Shown here one piece after another: positions 1 to 5,852 of a stretch of 10,449 nucleotides of DNA. The notes beneath the pieces are model-generated. The model saw only the letters and a list, made by a program, of their open reading frames with translations, was not told the origin of the DNA and did no database searches. The stretch comes from Actinomycetota bacterium. GTDB lineage: Bacteria > Actinomycetota > Actinomycetes > Nanopelagicales > Nanopelagicaceae. A program made the translations under genes and the position numbers. The stretch's first letter is position 1. Every line of letters begins with the position of its first letter. The DNA is taken from the NCBI GenBank assembly GCA_026392815.1, contig JAPLBI010000201.1, positions 1-10,449 of the forward strand, in the 5' to 3' direction.

Positions 1-767
1 TTTTTAGGTGCAGACTTCTTAGCCGGTGCAGCAAGAGCCGGTTTAGTTCGCTGGCTGATTACCTTCTTTGGACCAGTATCAATTACCGAGTTATCTGCAT
101 TTAAGTTTTCATTTACGCTCTTGTGAAGATTGGCAAGTCGTTCAAATGCTGAATCTAAGCGAGTACGGCTCTGTGCGATCGCTTGTTCGGCTGAATCTAA
201 AGATTGGGTCTGAATTTTGTAGAGCCGCTCTGCTTCGGCGATAACGCCACTTAACCATTGGCGATATTCAGCGACTTCGCCAGTTGCTGCAACGATGATG
301 CGCTCACCTTCGCGACGCGCTGCTTGAGCAAGCGCTGCTGCTTCACGACGCTTCTCGTCAAAGATTCCTTGCGCTTCACGTTCGACGGAAGAAAGTCTTT
401 CTGCCGCTTCTGCTTCTGCCGCAGTGATGTACTTACGTCCGCGAGCTTCAGCGCCAGATAAAATTGTGCGCGCTTTAGTTTCGGCGCCTTCGATGGCATC
501 TTTTGCCTGGCGAGTTGCTTCAAGAACAACGCGCTCTGAAGATGCATAAGCTTTTGATTCGCGAGCTTGCGCTGACTTGATCATCGACATCGCAGTTTCG
601 GTTGCGAGAATTTCAAACTCTTCCTTGCTTAAGGAAGTGATATCGCGACGTGAGCGAAGGTCGTTGAGTTGTGATTCGAGTTCGCGGATGCGCTCTACCG
701 AACTTGGAGCAGCGCTTTCGCTCTCTTTAAATCCAACCCAATTAAGGAACGAGTTTTTCTCAGCCAT
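1..767 (-). CDS. Ala/Glu-rich coiled-coil protein, C-terminus beyond the window
   Basis: An uninterrupted frame begins at the ATG at 767-765 (MAEKNSFLNWVGFKES) and stays open for 255 codons to the window edge, so the C-terminus is missing. After a short N-terminal segment come a charged helix (about residues 25-45) and a long Ala/Glu/Arg-rich stretch (about 60-215) with hydrophobic residues at heptad-like spacing and many AxxxA patterns, as expected of an extended coiled coil. The last visible part turns Lys/Ala/Pro-rich (PALAAPAKKSAPK), a basic disordered tail. I see no signal peptide or membrane segment, so it is probably cytoplasmic. Actinobacteria use such proteins (DivIVA, Scy and FilP types) at poles and septa, but the DivIVA N-terminal motif is absent, so that role is a guess. 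The start is supported by a TANNNT box six bases upstream. The function is unknown. Confidence 0.8.
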   Translation of the reverse strand, partial: MAEKNSFLNWVGFKESESAAPSSVERIRELESQLNDLRSRRDITSLSKEEFEILATETAMSMIKSAQARESKAYASSERVVLEATRQAKDAIEGAETKARTILSGAEARGRKYITAAEAEAAERLSSVEREAQGIFDEKRREAAALAQAARREGERIIVAATGEVAEYRQWLSGVIAEAERLYKIQTQSLDSAEQAIAQSRTRLDSAFERLANLHKSVNENLNADNSVIDTGPKKVISQRTKPALAAPAKKSAPK

Positions 768-773
768 GTGCCT

Positions 774-779
774 AGATTA
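774..779 (-). promoter_or_regulatory. Putative -10 box (TAATCT) for a leaderless coiled-coil gene
   Basis: On the minus strand TAATCT is followed by AGGCAC and then the ATG at 767. A -10 box six bases before the start puts the transcription start at or next to the A of ATG. No Shine-Dalgarno sequence and no convincing -35 are visible. Four other genes in the window have the same arrangement. Confidence 0.6.
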
Positions 780-813
780 GGGCAAAGGGTGGAAAGTTTA
801 AAAGTGGGGTGAT

Positions 814-1482
814 TTAGTCGCGGTATATCGCGAAGGAGACGGCGAGGTACTGCGAGACCCATGCGGCAAGCACGAAAATATGGAAAAGCTCGTGGAAACC
901 AAAGTATTTTGCGGTTCGCCCCGGGCGCTTTAGCGCATAGAAGATCGCTCCAATTGAATAGAGCAATCCGCCAATGATTATGGGAAGCAGAACCCAGAGG
1001 CCACCTTCTTTATAAAGCTGCGGCGTATAGATGATGGCAACCCAGCCCAGGAGCAGATAGTTGGCAACATATAACCAACGGGGCGCGCCAACCCAGAAGA
1101 TGCGAAGCGCAACGCCCAATAGCGCGCCGATCCAGACAACGCTGAGCAAGATTATTTGATCGTTTCCGTGAAGAAGCGTTACTGCAAAGGGCGTGTAAGA
1201 ACCGGCGATCAACAAATTGATATTGGCATGATCCCAACGTCGCCAAATCTTTTTCTTGGCAGGTGACCAAGGAACGCGATGATAAATCGCGGAAACGCTA
1301 AAGAGCATGATCGCAGTGATCGAATACAGTGCAACGGCAAATTTAAGTGAGTTCTTACTTAAAATAAATAAAACTAGTGACGCAATAATTACTATAGGAG
1401 TTGCCGCTAAATGAAACCAGCCACGCAACTTTGGCGGGGGTACTGCCGCTAGCTTCTCGCGCTCGCTCGCTTCTTTACCCAT
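814..1482 (-). CDS. Hemolysin III family (PAQR/HlyIII, YqfA-like) membrane protein
   Basis: This 222-residue protein has about seven hydrophobic segments (roughly 25-42, 48-64, 88-105, 110-130, 137-153, 163-183, 200-219) and the metal-site signature of the HlyIII/PAQR family. The signature is SAIYHR at 64-69 (Ser64, His68), WDHANI with Asp84, and FGFHELFH at 195-201 (His197, His201). In PAQR proteins these His and Asp residues bind zinc near the membrane face; family members act as ceramidase-like hydrolases or receptors, while the bacterial role is unsettled and the hemolysin name is historical. The length is normal for the family. The ATG at 1482 lies 10 bases beyond the stop codon of the MFS gene upstream. 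A TANNNT box six bases before the ATG suggests its own leaderless transcript in addition to read-through. The family assignment is firm, the physiological role is not. Confidence 0.9.
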   Translation of the reverse strand: MGKEASEREKLAAVPPPKLRGWFHLAATPIVIIASLVLFILSKNSLKFAVALYSITAIMLFSVSAIYHRVPWSPAKKKIWRRWDHANINLLIAGSYTPFAVTLLHGNDQIILLSVVWIGALLGVALRIFWVGAPRWLYVANYLLLGWVAIIYTPQLYKEGGLWVLLPIIIGGLLYSIGAIFYALKRPGRTAKYFGFHELFHIFVLAAWVSQYLAVSFAIYRD

Positions 1483-1488
1483 GCATCA

Positions 1489-1494
1489 ACACTA
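1489..1494 (-). promoter_or_regulatory. Putative -10 box (TAGTGT) made partly from the MFS stop codon
   Basis: On the minus strand TAGTGT (first three bases are the TAG stop of the MFS gene) is followed by TGATGC and the ATG of the hemolysin III gene at 1482. The six-base spacing matches four other genes here. No Shine-Dalgarno sequence precedes this ATG. The box may be used for a leaderless transcript of the downstream gene. Confidence 0.45.
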
Positions 1495-2712
1495 CGCTTT
1501 GCGGACGAGTTTTAGGTCACGCACCGATTTAACGGAGAGCGAGACAAGGGCAGCCAACAAAGCTAGCGCTCCAGTTACATAGAGCATTGCGCTTACTCCA
1601 AATAGTTCCGCGAGTGGTCCAGCAGCTGCGATTCCCAGGGGTGATAAACCAAAGGAGCCGAAAGCGTCGTATGCCACAACGCGCGAGTAAGACTCTTCAG
1701 GAATATGAGATTGCAGCGATGTATTCCAAACAACCATAAAGATATCGATTGCTATGCCAGCAAGAAATGCGCAAATTAGCGAGATCCAAAGTGGCGCACT
1801 CAGCGCAAGAGAGAAATCCCAGATAGATGTCGCTGAAATTATCAACATAGCAAAGAGCAGAGGGCGCCCGAAGTGAACTTTTAGCGAAATCACGCTCCCA
1901 ATCAGCATTCCAGTTGTGAGCGCCGCGAGGTTAAATGACCAGAATTGCGGACCGTTATCGAACTTCGAGAAGTTCAGAGGTCCCAGAATTTGCAATAAAG
2001 ATTCGTAGGCCAAGTTAATTACTGCAAAAGCAACTACAACAGTTACGACCCAAGAGCGGGATATAAATTCGCGCCATCCTGATTTGAGATCTTGGAAGAC
2101 GGTGTTGGTGTTTTCACGCACGATCGTTGGCAGATCAAGATTCCAAACAATAATTCCGGCGATAAAGAAAGAGATGGCATCTACCAAGAGCGCCCAACCA
2201 GATCCAAATGCGGTAACTAAAATTCCACCTAAGAGCGCACCAGCCACGTAACCAATATTTGTGGTTAGCGCGATTACTGCATTGCCGTGCTGCAATTTCT
2301 CTCTCGGTAAAACTTCTGGAAGAACACCTGACATCGCTGGCCACCAGAGCGCATTTAAAATTCCAAAGAGCGCGCCCATTAACGCTAAAAGTAAAACACT
2401 GGAGCTGTTAACAATTAAAGAGATAGCGCTAATTGCTGCAAAGGCGCTTCCAATAACATCGGCCCCACCGACAATTCGGTTACGTTTAAATCGATCTCCA
2501 ACTACTCCGCCAAATAACATCAGGGCGATCATTGGAAACATGCGCGCGGCCATAACGATGCTTAGATCTTTTGCTGTCGCACCCGGCAGGGCTAAGACCC
2601 CAAAGGCCAGAGCAACTGGCGAGATGCCATTTCCCACATTTGATATAAAACGCGAAGCGGCCAAGGCGGTAAAGCCCGGATGGGAGTGAAGGTCTTGTAG
2701 CTCGCGGCGCAT
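1492..2712 (-). CDS. Major facilitator superfamily exporter (MFS_3/EntS-like)
   Basis: This 406-residue protein contains about twelve hydrophobic segments in two halves, with a longer hydrophilic loop near residues 190-218. Between segments 2 and 3 is MFS motif A, GGVVGDRFKRNR at 68-79, with Asp73 and Arg74 of the gating signature. The N-terminus (LHSHPGFTALAASRFISNVGNGISP) and the LPEVLPREKL stretch resemble the MFS_3 group, which includes the enterobactin exporter EntS and macrolide-efflux-like proteins; members are proton-driven exporters of small molecules. The substrate cannot be read from the sequence. The ATG at 2712 is preceded by TAGTCT six bases away and by no nearby Shine-Dalgarno sequence. 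The gene is divergent from the rhodopsin gene across 266 bp, and its stop is nine bases before the hemolysin III start. Confidence 0.88.
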   Translation of the reverse strand: MRRELQDLHSHPGFTALAASRFISNVGNGISPVALAFGVLALPGATAKDLSIVMAARMFPMIALMLFGGVVGDRFKRNRIVGGADVIGSAFAAISAISLIVNSSSVLLLALMGALFGILNALWWPAMSGVLPEVLPREKLQHGNAVIALTTNIGYVAGALLGGILVTAFGSGWALLVDAISFFIAGIIVWNLDLPTIVRENTNTVFQDLKSGWREFISRSWVVTVVVAFAVINLAYESLLQILGPLNFSKFDNGPQFWSFNLAALTTGMLIGSVISLKVHFGRPLLFAMLIISATSIWDFSLALSAPLWISLICAFLAGIAIDIFMVVWNTSLQSHIPEESYSRVVAYDAFGSFGLSPLGIAAAGPLAELFGVSAMLYVTGALALLAALVSLSVKSVRDLKLVRKA

Positions 2713-2718
2713 CTGGCA

Positions 2719-2724
2719 AGACTA
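2719..2724 (-). promoter_or_regulatory. Putative -10 box (TAGTCT) for a leaderless MFS transporter gene
   Basis: On the minus strand TAGTCT is followed by TGCCAG and the ATG at 2712. The G/C-rich purine tract that could mimic a ribosome binding site lies too far upstream and is in pyrimidine orientation on this strand. No -35 is evident. Confidence 0.6.
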
Positions 2725-2798
2725 ACTGGGAGGGGGCTGGGGAGTAGTTACTCGGGTGATTGCCCAGTTATGGTCCAAATTGAGCGCGATTTTCCGAA

Positions 2799-2810
2799 TT
2801 TTCTAGAAAA
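2799..2810. repeat. AT-rich 12-bp palindrome upstream of the rhodopsin gene
   Basis: TTTTCTAGAAAA is a perfect palindrome inside an A/T-rich block (about 2790-2823) in the divergent region between the MFS and rhodopsin genes. It could be an operator or an UP-like, easily melted element of the rhodopsin promoter. The position and symmetry are observed; the function is inferred. Confidence 0.4.
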
Positions 2811-2893
2811 AATTTGAAAAATACCGCCGAGTATTGATGCAAATCGCTCGCAGCAGGTTCACACTATTACCTACCAGAGTGAGTGGATGTGGT

Positions 2894-2903
2894 TCCTCGA
2901 GGA
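2894..2903. repeat. 10-bp palindrome TCCTCGAGGA in the rhodopsin upstream region
   Basis: This is a perfect palindrome about 75 bases before the rhodopsin start. It could be an operator, or a short hairpin if it lies within the 5' untranslated region. No recognised regulator site matches it from memory. Confidence 0.3.
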
Positions 2904-2929
2904 CTTCATCGATTTAGCACTGGCTTCTA

Positions 2930-2943
2930 GGGCCGAATGGTCC
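2930..2943 (+). promoter_or_regulatory. Small hairpin in the probable 5' UTR of the rhodopsin mRNA
   Basis: GGGCC and GGTCC (five pairs, one G-U) flank the loop GAAT, 21 bases before the Shine-Dalgarno sequence. It may protect or shape the leader of the rhodopsin transcript. It is short and could be chance. Confidence 0.3.
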
Positions 2944-2964
2944 TTGAAGTATTAAGCACCCCAC

Positions 2965-2969
2965 GGAGG
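2965..2969 (+). promoter_or_regulatory. Strong ribosome binding site GGAGG of the rhodopsin gene
   Basis: GGAGG ends nine bases before the ATG at 2979. It decides the start: the in-frame ATG at 2937 has no ribosome binding site and would add 14 polar residues that this protein family lacks. Confidence 0.85.
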
Positions 2970-2978
2970 CTTATTTAC

Positions 2979-3740
2979 ATGATTAACCTAACCGCAAATC
3001 AGTGGAACCTGGTCTACAACGTATTCTCGTTCGGACTAGTTTCAATGCTTGCTTGCACAATTTATACCCTTGTTTCACAGGCTCGCGTACTGCCTAAGTA
3101 CCGCAATGCTCTCGTTATGTCATCAATGGTTACATTCATTGCTGGCTACCACTACTGGAGAATCTTTAACTCATTCTCAGAATCATCTACAGGAATGGCA
3201 GTTAAGGTTTCTGGAGACCAGGGTGCATTCAATGAGGCATACCGTTATGTTGACTGGCTACTAACTGTTCCTCTACTTCTTGTTGAAGTAATTGCAGTGC
3301 TTGCACTTGCAAAGGAAGTTTCAAAGTCACTCATCATGCGTTTGGTTCCAGCATCAGCTGCGATGATCGCACTTGGCTACCCAGGTGAAATCTCAAACGA
3401 CCAGAACACACAGATCCTTTACGGTGTTCTTTCAACACTTCCATTCCTCTACATCCTCTATGTCTTGTTCGTAGAGCTTGGTAAGTCACTTGATCGCCAG
3501 CCAGAAGGCGTTGCAGCAACCATCGGTCGCTTGCGTCTCCTTCTCATCGCGACATGGGGCGTATACCCAGTTTCATACATCCTTGGTATGGGCGAAGGTA
3601 TGGCATCTGCTGATCAGTTCGTTGGCGTACAGGTTGGTTACACAATCGCTGACGTTCTAGCTAAGTGCGTATTCGGTCTAACAATCTTGAAGATCGCTCG
3701 CATGAAGTCACACGCAGAAGGCATGAAGGACGATCACTAA
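2979..3740 (+). CDS. actR: Actinorhodopsin, light-driven proton pump
   Basis: This 253-residue, seven-helix protein is a type-1 microbial rhodopsin. Helix C reads DWLLTVPLLLVE with Asp92 (proton acceptor), Thr96 and Glu103 (cytoplasmic donor), the D-T-E triplet of proton-pumping proteorhodopsin-like proteins; the retinal Schiff-base lysine is Lys229 in helix G (DVLAKCVFG). Leu100, eight residues after Asp92, occupies the spectral-tuning position where Leu gives green-absorbing pigments. His58 in the helix-B GYHYW motif probably pairs with Asp92 as His75 does in proteorhodopsin. The pump moves protons outward across the cytoplasmic membrane in light. A strong GGAGG site and a strong terminator point to a highly expressed single-gene transcript. 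No retinal or carotenoid biosynthesis gene is in the window. Calling it actinorhodopsin rests on the actinobacterial context plus the motifs. Confidence 0.94.
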   Translation: MINLTANQWNLVYNVFSFGLVSMLACTIYTLVSQARVLPKYRNALVMSSMVTFIAGYHYWRIFNSFSESSTGMAVKVSGDQGAFNEAYRYVDWLLTVPLLLVEVIAVLALAKEVSKSLIMRLVPASAAMIALGYPGEISNDQNTQILYGVLSTLPFLYILYVLFVELGKSLDRQPEGVAATIGRLRLLLIATWGVYPVSYILGMGEGMASADQFVGVQVGYTIADVLAKCVFGLTILKIARMKSHAEGMKDDH

Positions 3741-3765
3741 TCGTTCAGTAAATAGTTAAAATTAG

Positions 3766-3793
3766 AGGGGCGTCGGGAAACCGGCGCCCCTTT
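3766..3793 (+). terminator. Rho-independent terminator of the rhodopsin gene
   Basis: An 11-bp stem (3766-3776 with 3781-3791, one G-U pair) closes on a GAAA tetraloop and is followed by TT and an A/T-rich tract. The loop is of the GNRA class. It lies 25 bases after the rhodopsin stop and should separate that transcript from the small membrane-protein gene. Confidence 0.92.
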
Positions 3794-3801
3794 AATATTT
3801 G

Positions 3802-3807
3802 TAGGAT
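3802..3807 (+). promoter_or_regulatory. Putative -10 box (TAGGAT) or AGGA ribosome site before a small membrane-protein gene
   Basis: TAGGAT is followed by AGATAC and the ATG at 3814, the same six-base spacing seen at four other starts. The embedded AGGA is also well placed as a weak Shine-Dalgarno sequence, so the two readings cannot be separated from sequence alone. The box begins nine bases after the terminator tract. Confidence 0.45.
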
Positions 3808-3813
3808 AGATAC

Positions 3814-4080
3814 ATGACAAATTCACCCATCTCAAAGTACGCGCTAAATAATTACCGAATGGCGAGCTATCTACTCTTCGCTATCGGGTTGATCAATTTG
3901 CGTTATCAGACAGGTAAAGATGGAGTTTTGGTAAATAGCGCAGCGGTATTTATTCCGGGATTTATCGCGCTTTCACTAACCTTTATAAAGGGCGCACATG
4001 GATTCCTGGCGAAGCGCGAGGTTATGGTCGCACTCGCAGTAATTGGTGGAGTCCTAGTTGCTTGGGCAATCACTAACTAG
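3814..4080 (+). CDS. Small membrane protein of unknown function, three predicted helices
   Basis: I do not recognise this 88-residue protein. It has a short polar N-terminus (MTNSPISKYALNNYR) and three hydrophobic stretches at about 16-30, 38-60 and 70-87, linked by short basic loops (RYQTGKDG and KGAHGFLAKRE). It ends two residues after the last helix. No cysteine, signal-peptidase site or catalytic motif is apparent. It begins 20 bases after the rhodopsin terminator on the same strand, so it probably has its own promoter, but read-through could also express it. The adjacency to actinorhodopsin is suggestive only. It converges with the helix-hairpin-helix gene, with 16 bases between the two stop codons and no obvious hairpin there. 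The hydrophobic pattern and the start support a real gene. Confidence 0.75.
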   Translation: MTNSPISKYALNNYRMASYLLFAIGLINLRYQTGKDGVLVNSAAVFIPGFIALSLTFIKGAHGFLAKREVMVALAVIGGVLVAWAITN

Positions 4081-4096
4081 CCCTTATCTTTTCACT

Positions 4097-4429
4097 TTAT
4101 TTACGGAACGAGATATCGCTCTTCTTCATCGCGGTAATCAATATCCGAATCGCATTCGGCCCCATGCCATGTAAATCTTTAATCGCATCAAGCGAGTACT
4201 TTCTTAGATCACTTACCTTGTAAAGCCCTTCATCAATTAAAGCTCTGCGGGCTGGGGCGGCTAACCCAAGTTCGCGCCATGCGCCATCAACTGCGGCGTA
4301 GGCATCTAAATCAACTTCACTGTTATTTCCAGCAGATCGGTTCTGCGCTTTTTCAGCCTTGCGTTGGGCGGCTGCGCGCATAGCTTCGCCGCGCAGCTTC
4401 TTTATCTTTGCTGGAGATTGTTTAGCCAT
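4097..4429 (-). CDS. Small protein with a C-terminal helix-hairpin-helix/RpoA-CTD-like domain
   Basis: This 110-residue protein begins at the ATG at 4429 (MAKQSPAKIKK). The first 40 residues are very basic and Ala-rich, resembling a nucleic-acid-binding tail. The second half (about 53-103) reads LGLAAPARRALIDEGLYKVSDL...LHGMGPNAIRIL, which matches the helix-hairpin-helix fold seen in the RNA polymerase alpha C-terminal domain and in small stand-alone relatives; HGMGPNA is the GxG hairpin that contacts the DNA backbone. DNA binding is likely; the target is unknown. The frame stays open upstream into the tRNA gene, but the longer form would translate tRNA sequence. It lies 27 bases downstream of the tRNA-Leu CCA end on the same strand and may be co-transcribed. 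A TAGGGT box at 4441-4446 is another possible start signal. Confidence 0.8.
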   Translation of the reverse strand: MAKQSPAKIKKLRGEAMRAAAQRKAEKAQNRSAGNNSEVDLDAYAAVDGAWRELGLAAPARRALIDEGLYKVSDLRKYSLDAIKDLHGMGPNAIRILITAMKKSDISFRK

Positions 4430-4456
4430 TATGAAAACAAACCCTATACATAATTC

Positions 4457-4538
4457 TGGTGCGGGAGGCGGGACTTGAACCCGCACGCCGGAGCACAAGT
4501 TCCTAAGACTTGCGTGTCTGCCATTTCACCACTCCCGC
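4457..4538 (-). tRNA. tRNA-Leu, anticodon UAG
   Basis: Read on the minus strand from 4538, the acceptor stem GCGGGAG pairs with CTCCCGC. An anticodon stem CAAGT/ACTTG encloses the loop CTTAGGA, giving anticodon TAG (reads CUA, CUG and related leucine codons). The D-arm contains TGGCAGAC, typical of tRNA-Leu. The variable arm (TGCTCCGGCGT) is long, as expected of a class II tRNA, and the T-arm is GCGGG-TTCAAGT-CCCGC. The discriminator is A at 4460 and CCA is encoded at 4459-4457. Confidence 0.95.
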
Positions 4539-4553
4539 TGGAGCGTCATGAGA

Positions 4554-4559
4554 ATGTTA
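4554..4559 (-). promoter_or_regulatory. Putative -10 box (TAACAT) of the tRNA-Leu gene
   Basis: On the minus strand TAACAT lies 15 bases before the mature tRNA 5' end, so a normal start would leave a leader of about eight bases for RNase P to remove. GTTCCA sixteen bases further upstream is a weak -35 candidate. Confidence 0.4.
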
Positions 4560-4616
4560 CAAAAAACTCATGTACTGGAACATAGGTTAGAGGTAAGTTC
4601 GCCTTATACAAAATTT

Positions 4617-4630
4617 CGGGTTTTCGCCCG
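4617..4630 (+). promoter_or_regulatory. Short hairpin in the leader region of xylA
   Basis: CGGGT and GCCCG (five pairs, one G-U) surround TTTC, about 38 bases before the xylA start. It lacks a following U-tract, so it is not a terminator. Between the tRNA and xylA I see no clear xylose-type operator. Confidence 0.25.
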
Positions 4631-4657
4631 TACAGCGCGCTCATGCAGCGAAGAAGT

Positions 4658-4664
4658 GAGGAAG
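4658..4664 (+). promoter_or_regulatory. Ribosome binding site of xylA
   Basis: GAGGAAG ends four bases before the ATG at 4669, with its AGGA core six bases from the start. It supports this start and shows that xylA is translated from a leadered mRNA, unlike several neighbours. Confidence 0.7.
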
Positions 4665-4668
4665 TTAC

Positions 4669-5826
4669 ATGTCATTGACTCCAACCCCAGCAGATAAGTT
4701 CACCTTCGGACTCTGGACCGTCGGCTGGCAAGCGCGCGATCCATTCGGTGATGCCACTCGTGGAGCACTCGACCCGGTTCGCACAGTTAATGAACTCGCA
4801 GCACGTGGCGCATACGGCGTTACATTCCATGATGATGATTTGATTCCATTCGGTAGCGATGATGCATCTCGCCGTGGACATATCGATCGCTTTAAGAAGG
4901 CGCTTGCTGAAACTGGAATGCAAGTTCCTATGGCAACAACCAACCTCTTCTCACATCCAGTATTTAAAGATGGCGCATTTACAAGTAATGATCGCGATAT
5001 TCGTCGTTACGCACTTCGTAAAGCGATGCGCAATATCGAACTCGCCGTCGAACTTGGTGCGCATACTTATGTTTGCTGGGGCGGACGCGAAGGCGCTGAA
5101 TCAGATGCAGCAAAGGATGCCTATGTTGCACATGAGCGCATGCGCGAAGCATTTAACGTGCTTAGCCAATATGTTCTAGATAATGGTTACAAGATTAAAT
5201 TTGCAATCGAACCAAAGCCAAATGAACCACGCGGCGATATCTTCTTGCCAACAATTGGCCACGCACTTGCATTTATCTACACTCTTGATCACCCAGAACT
5301 CGTTGGACTTAACCCAGAAGTTGGCCACGAACAAATGGCCGGACTTAACTTCGTTCACGGAATCGCTCAAGCGCTCTGGCAGAAGAAGTTATTCCACATC
5401 GATCTAAATGGTCAGCACGGTCCAAAGTTCGATCAAGATTTGGTCTTTGGCCATGGCGATCTAAAGTCAGCGTTCTTCCTTGTTGAACTACTTGAACGCT
5501 ACAAGTACGACGGTCCAAAGCACTTTGATTACAAGCCAGGTCGCACCGAAGATGACAAGGGCGTTTGGGATTCTGCGACAGCAAATATGCGGACATATTT
5601 AGCGCTGAAAGATCGCGCTACTGCCTATCGCAACGATCCTCGCGTTATCGCGGCACAGAAAGATTCCAATATTCCAGGGCTTACTGAAAACACTATGGGC
5701 GCAGGCGAAAGTTGGAAGGATCTTTCTAAAGATTCATTCGATGTTGAAGTAGCCGGCGCACGTGGTTATCAGTACGAAGCCCTTAATCAGCTCGCTCTTG
5801 AGCACCTAATGGGGTTCGGAAAGTAA
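4669..5826 (+). CDS. xylA: Xylose isomerase, Streptomyces-type
   Basis: XylA interconverts D-xylose and D-xylulose (and D-glucose with D-fructose) in the cytoplasm, using two divalent metal ions in a TIM barrel. The 385-residue length matches the short class I enzymes, and the N-terminus [20 protein letters not shown] is the Streptomyces/Arthrobacter type. Active-site residues fall on the classic Streptomyces numbering: Trp16, His54 and Asp57 (TFHDDD), Trp137, Glu181 and Lys183 ([10 protein letters not shown]), Glu217 and His220 (NPEVGHEQ), Asp245, Asp255, Asp257 and Asp287. It should be fully active. The start is set by GAGGAAG. No xylulokinase or xylose transporter lies within the window, so the rest of the pathway must be encoded elsewhere, and no XylR-type regulator is adjacent. 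The gene ends 26 bases before argS and probably belongs to a separate transcription unit. Confidence 0.97.
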   Translation: MSLTPTPADKFTFGLWTVGWQARDPFGDATRGALDPVRTVNELAARGAYGVTFHDDDLIPFGSDDASRRGHIDRFKKALAETGMQVPMATTNLFSHPVFKDGAFTSNDRDIRRYALRKAMRNIELAVELGAHTYVCWGGREGAESDAAKDAYVAHERMREAFNVLSQYVLDNGYKIKFAIEPKPNEPRGDIFLPTIGHALAFIYTLDHPELVGLNPEVGHEQMAGLNFVHGIAQALWQKKLFHIDLNGQHGPKFDQDLVFGHGDLKSAFFLVELLERYKYDGPKHFDYKPGRTEDDKGVWDSATANMRTYLALKDRATAYRNDPRVIAAQKDSNIPGLTENTMGAGESWKDLSKDSFDVEVAGARGYQYEALNQLALEHLMGFGK

Positions 5827-5840
5827 ATCGCTGCGCAGGG

Positions 5841-5846
5841 TAACCT
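5841..5846 (+). promoter_or_regulatory. Putative -10 box (TAACCT) for leaderless argS, inside an inverted repeat
   Basis: TAACCT is followed by TGCCCT and the GTG start of argS at 5853. The box is flanked by CAGGG (5836-5840) and CCCTG (5849-5853), a five-base inverted repeat that overlaps the start codon and could be an operator or a weak hairpin. No Shine-Dalgarno sequence is present. Confidence 0.55.
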
Positions 5847-5852
5847 TGCCCT

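Noticed and set aside
251..547. Minus-strand 98-codon open frame rich in Lys/Gln/Leu
   Set aside because: It is an out-of-frame shadow of the coiled-coil gene, whose own frame is open through the whole stretch and has a good start signal.
2937..2978. Upstream in-frame ATG of the rhodopsin gene (14 extra residues)
   Set aside because: It has no ribosome binding site, whereas GGAGG stands nine bases before the ATG at 2979; the added residues are polar and not expected at this N-terminus.
4430..4498. N-terminal extension of the helix-hairpin-helix protein
   Set aside because: The extra residues are translated tRNA-Leu sequence; the ATG at 4429 opens a typical basic N-terminus.
4569..4582. ATGT...ACAT inverted repeat between tRNA-Leu and xylA as a xylose operator
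   Set aside because: Only four bases per arm match and the inner bases do not pair; no regulator gene is adjacent.
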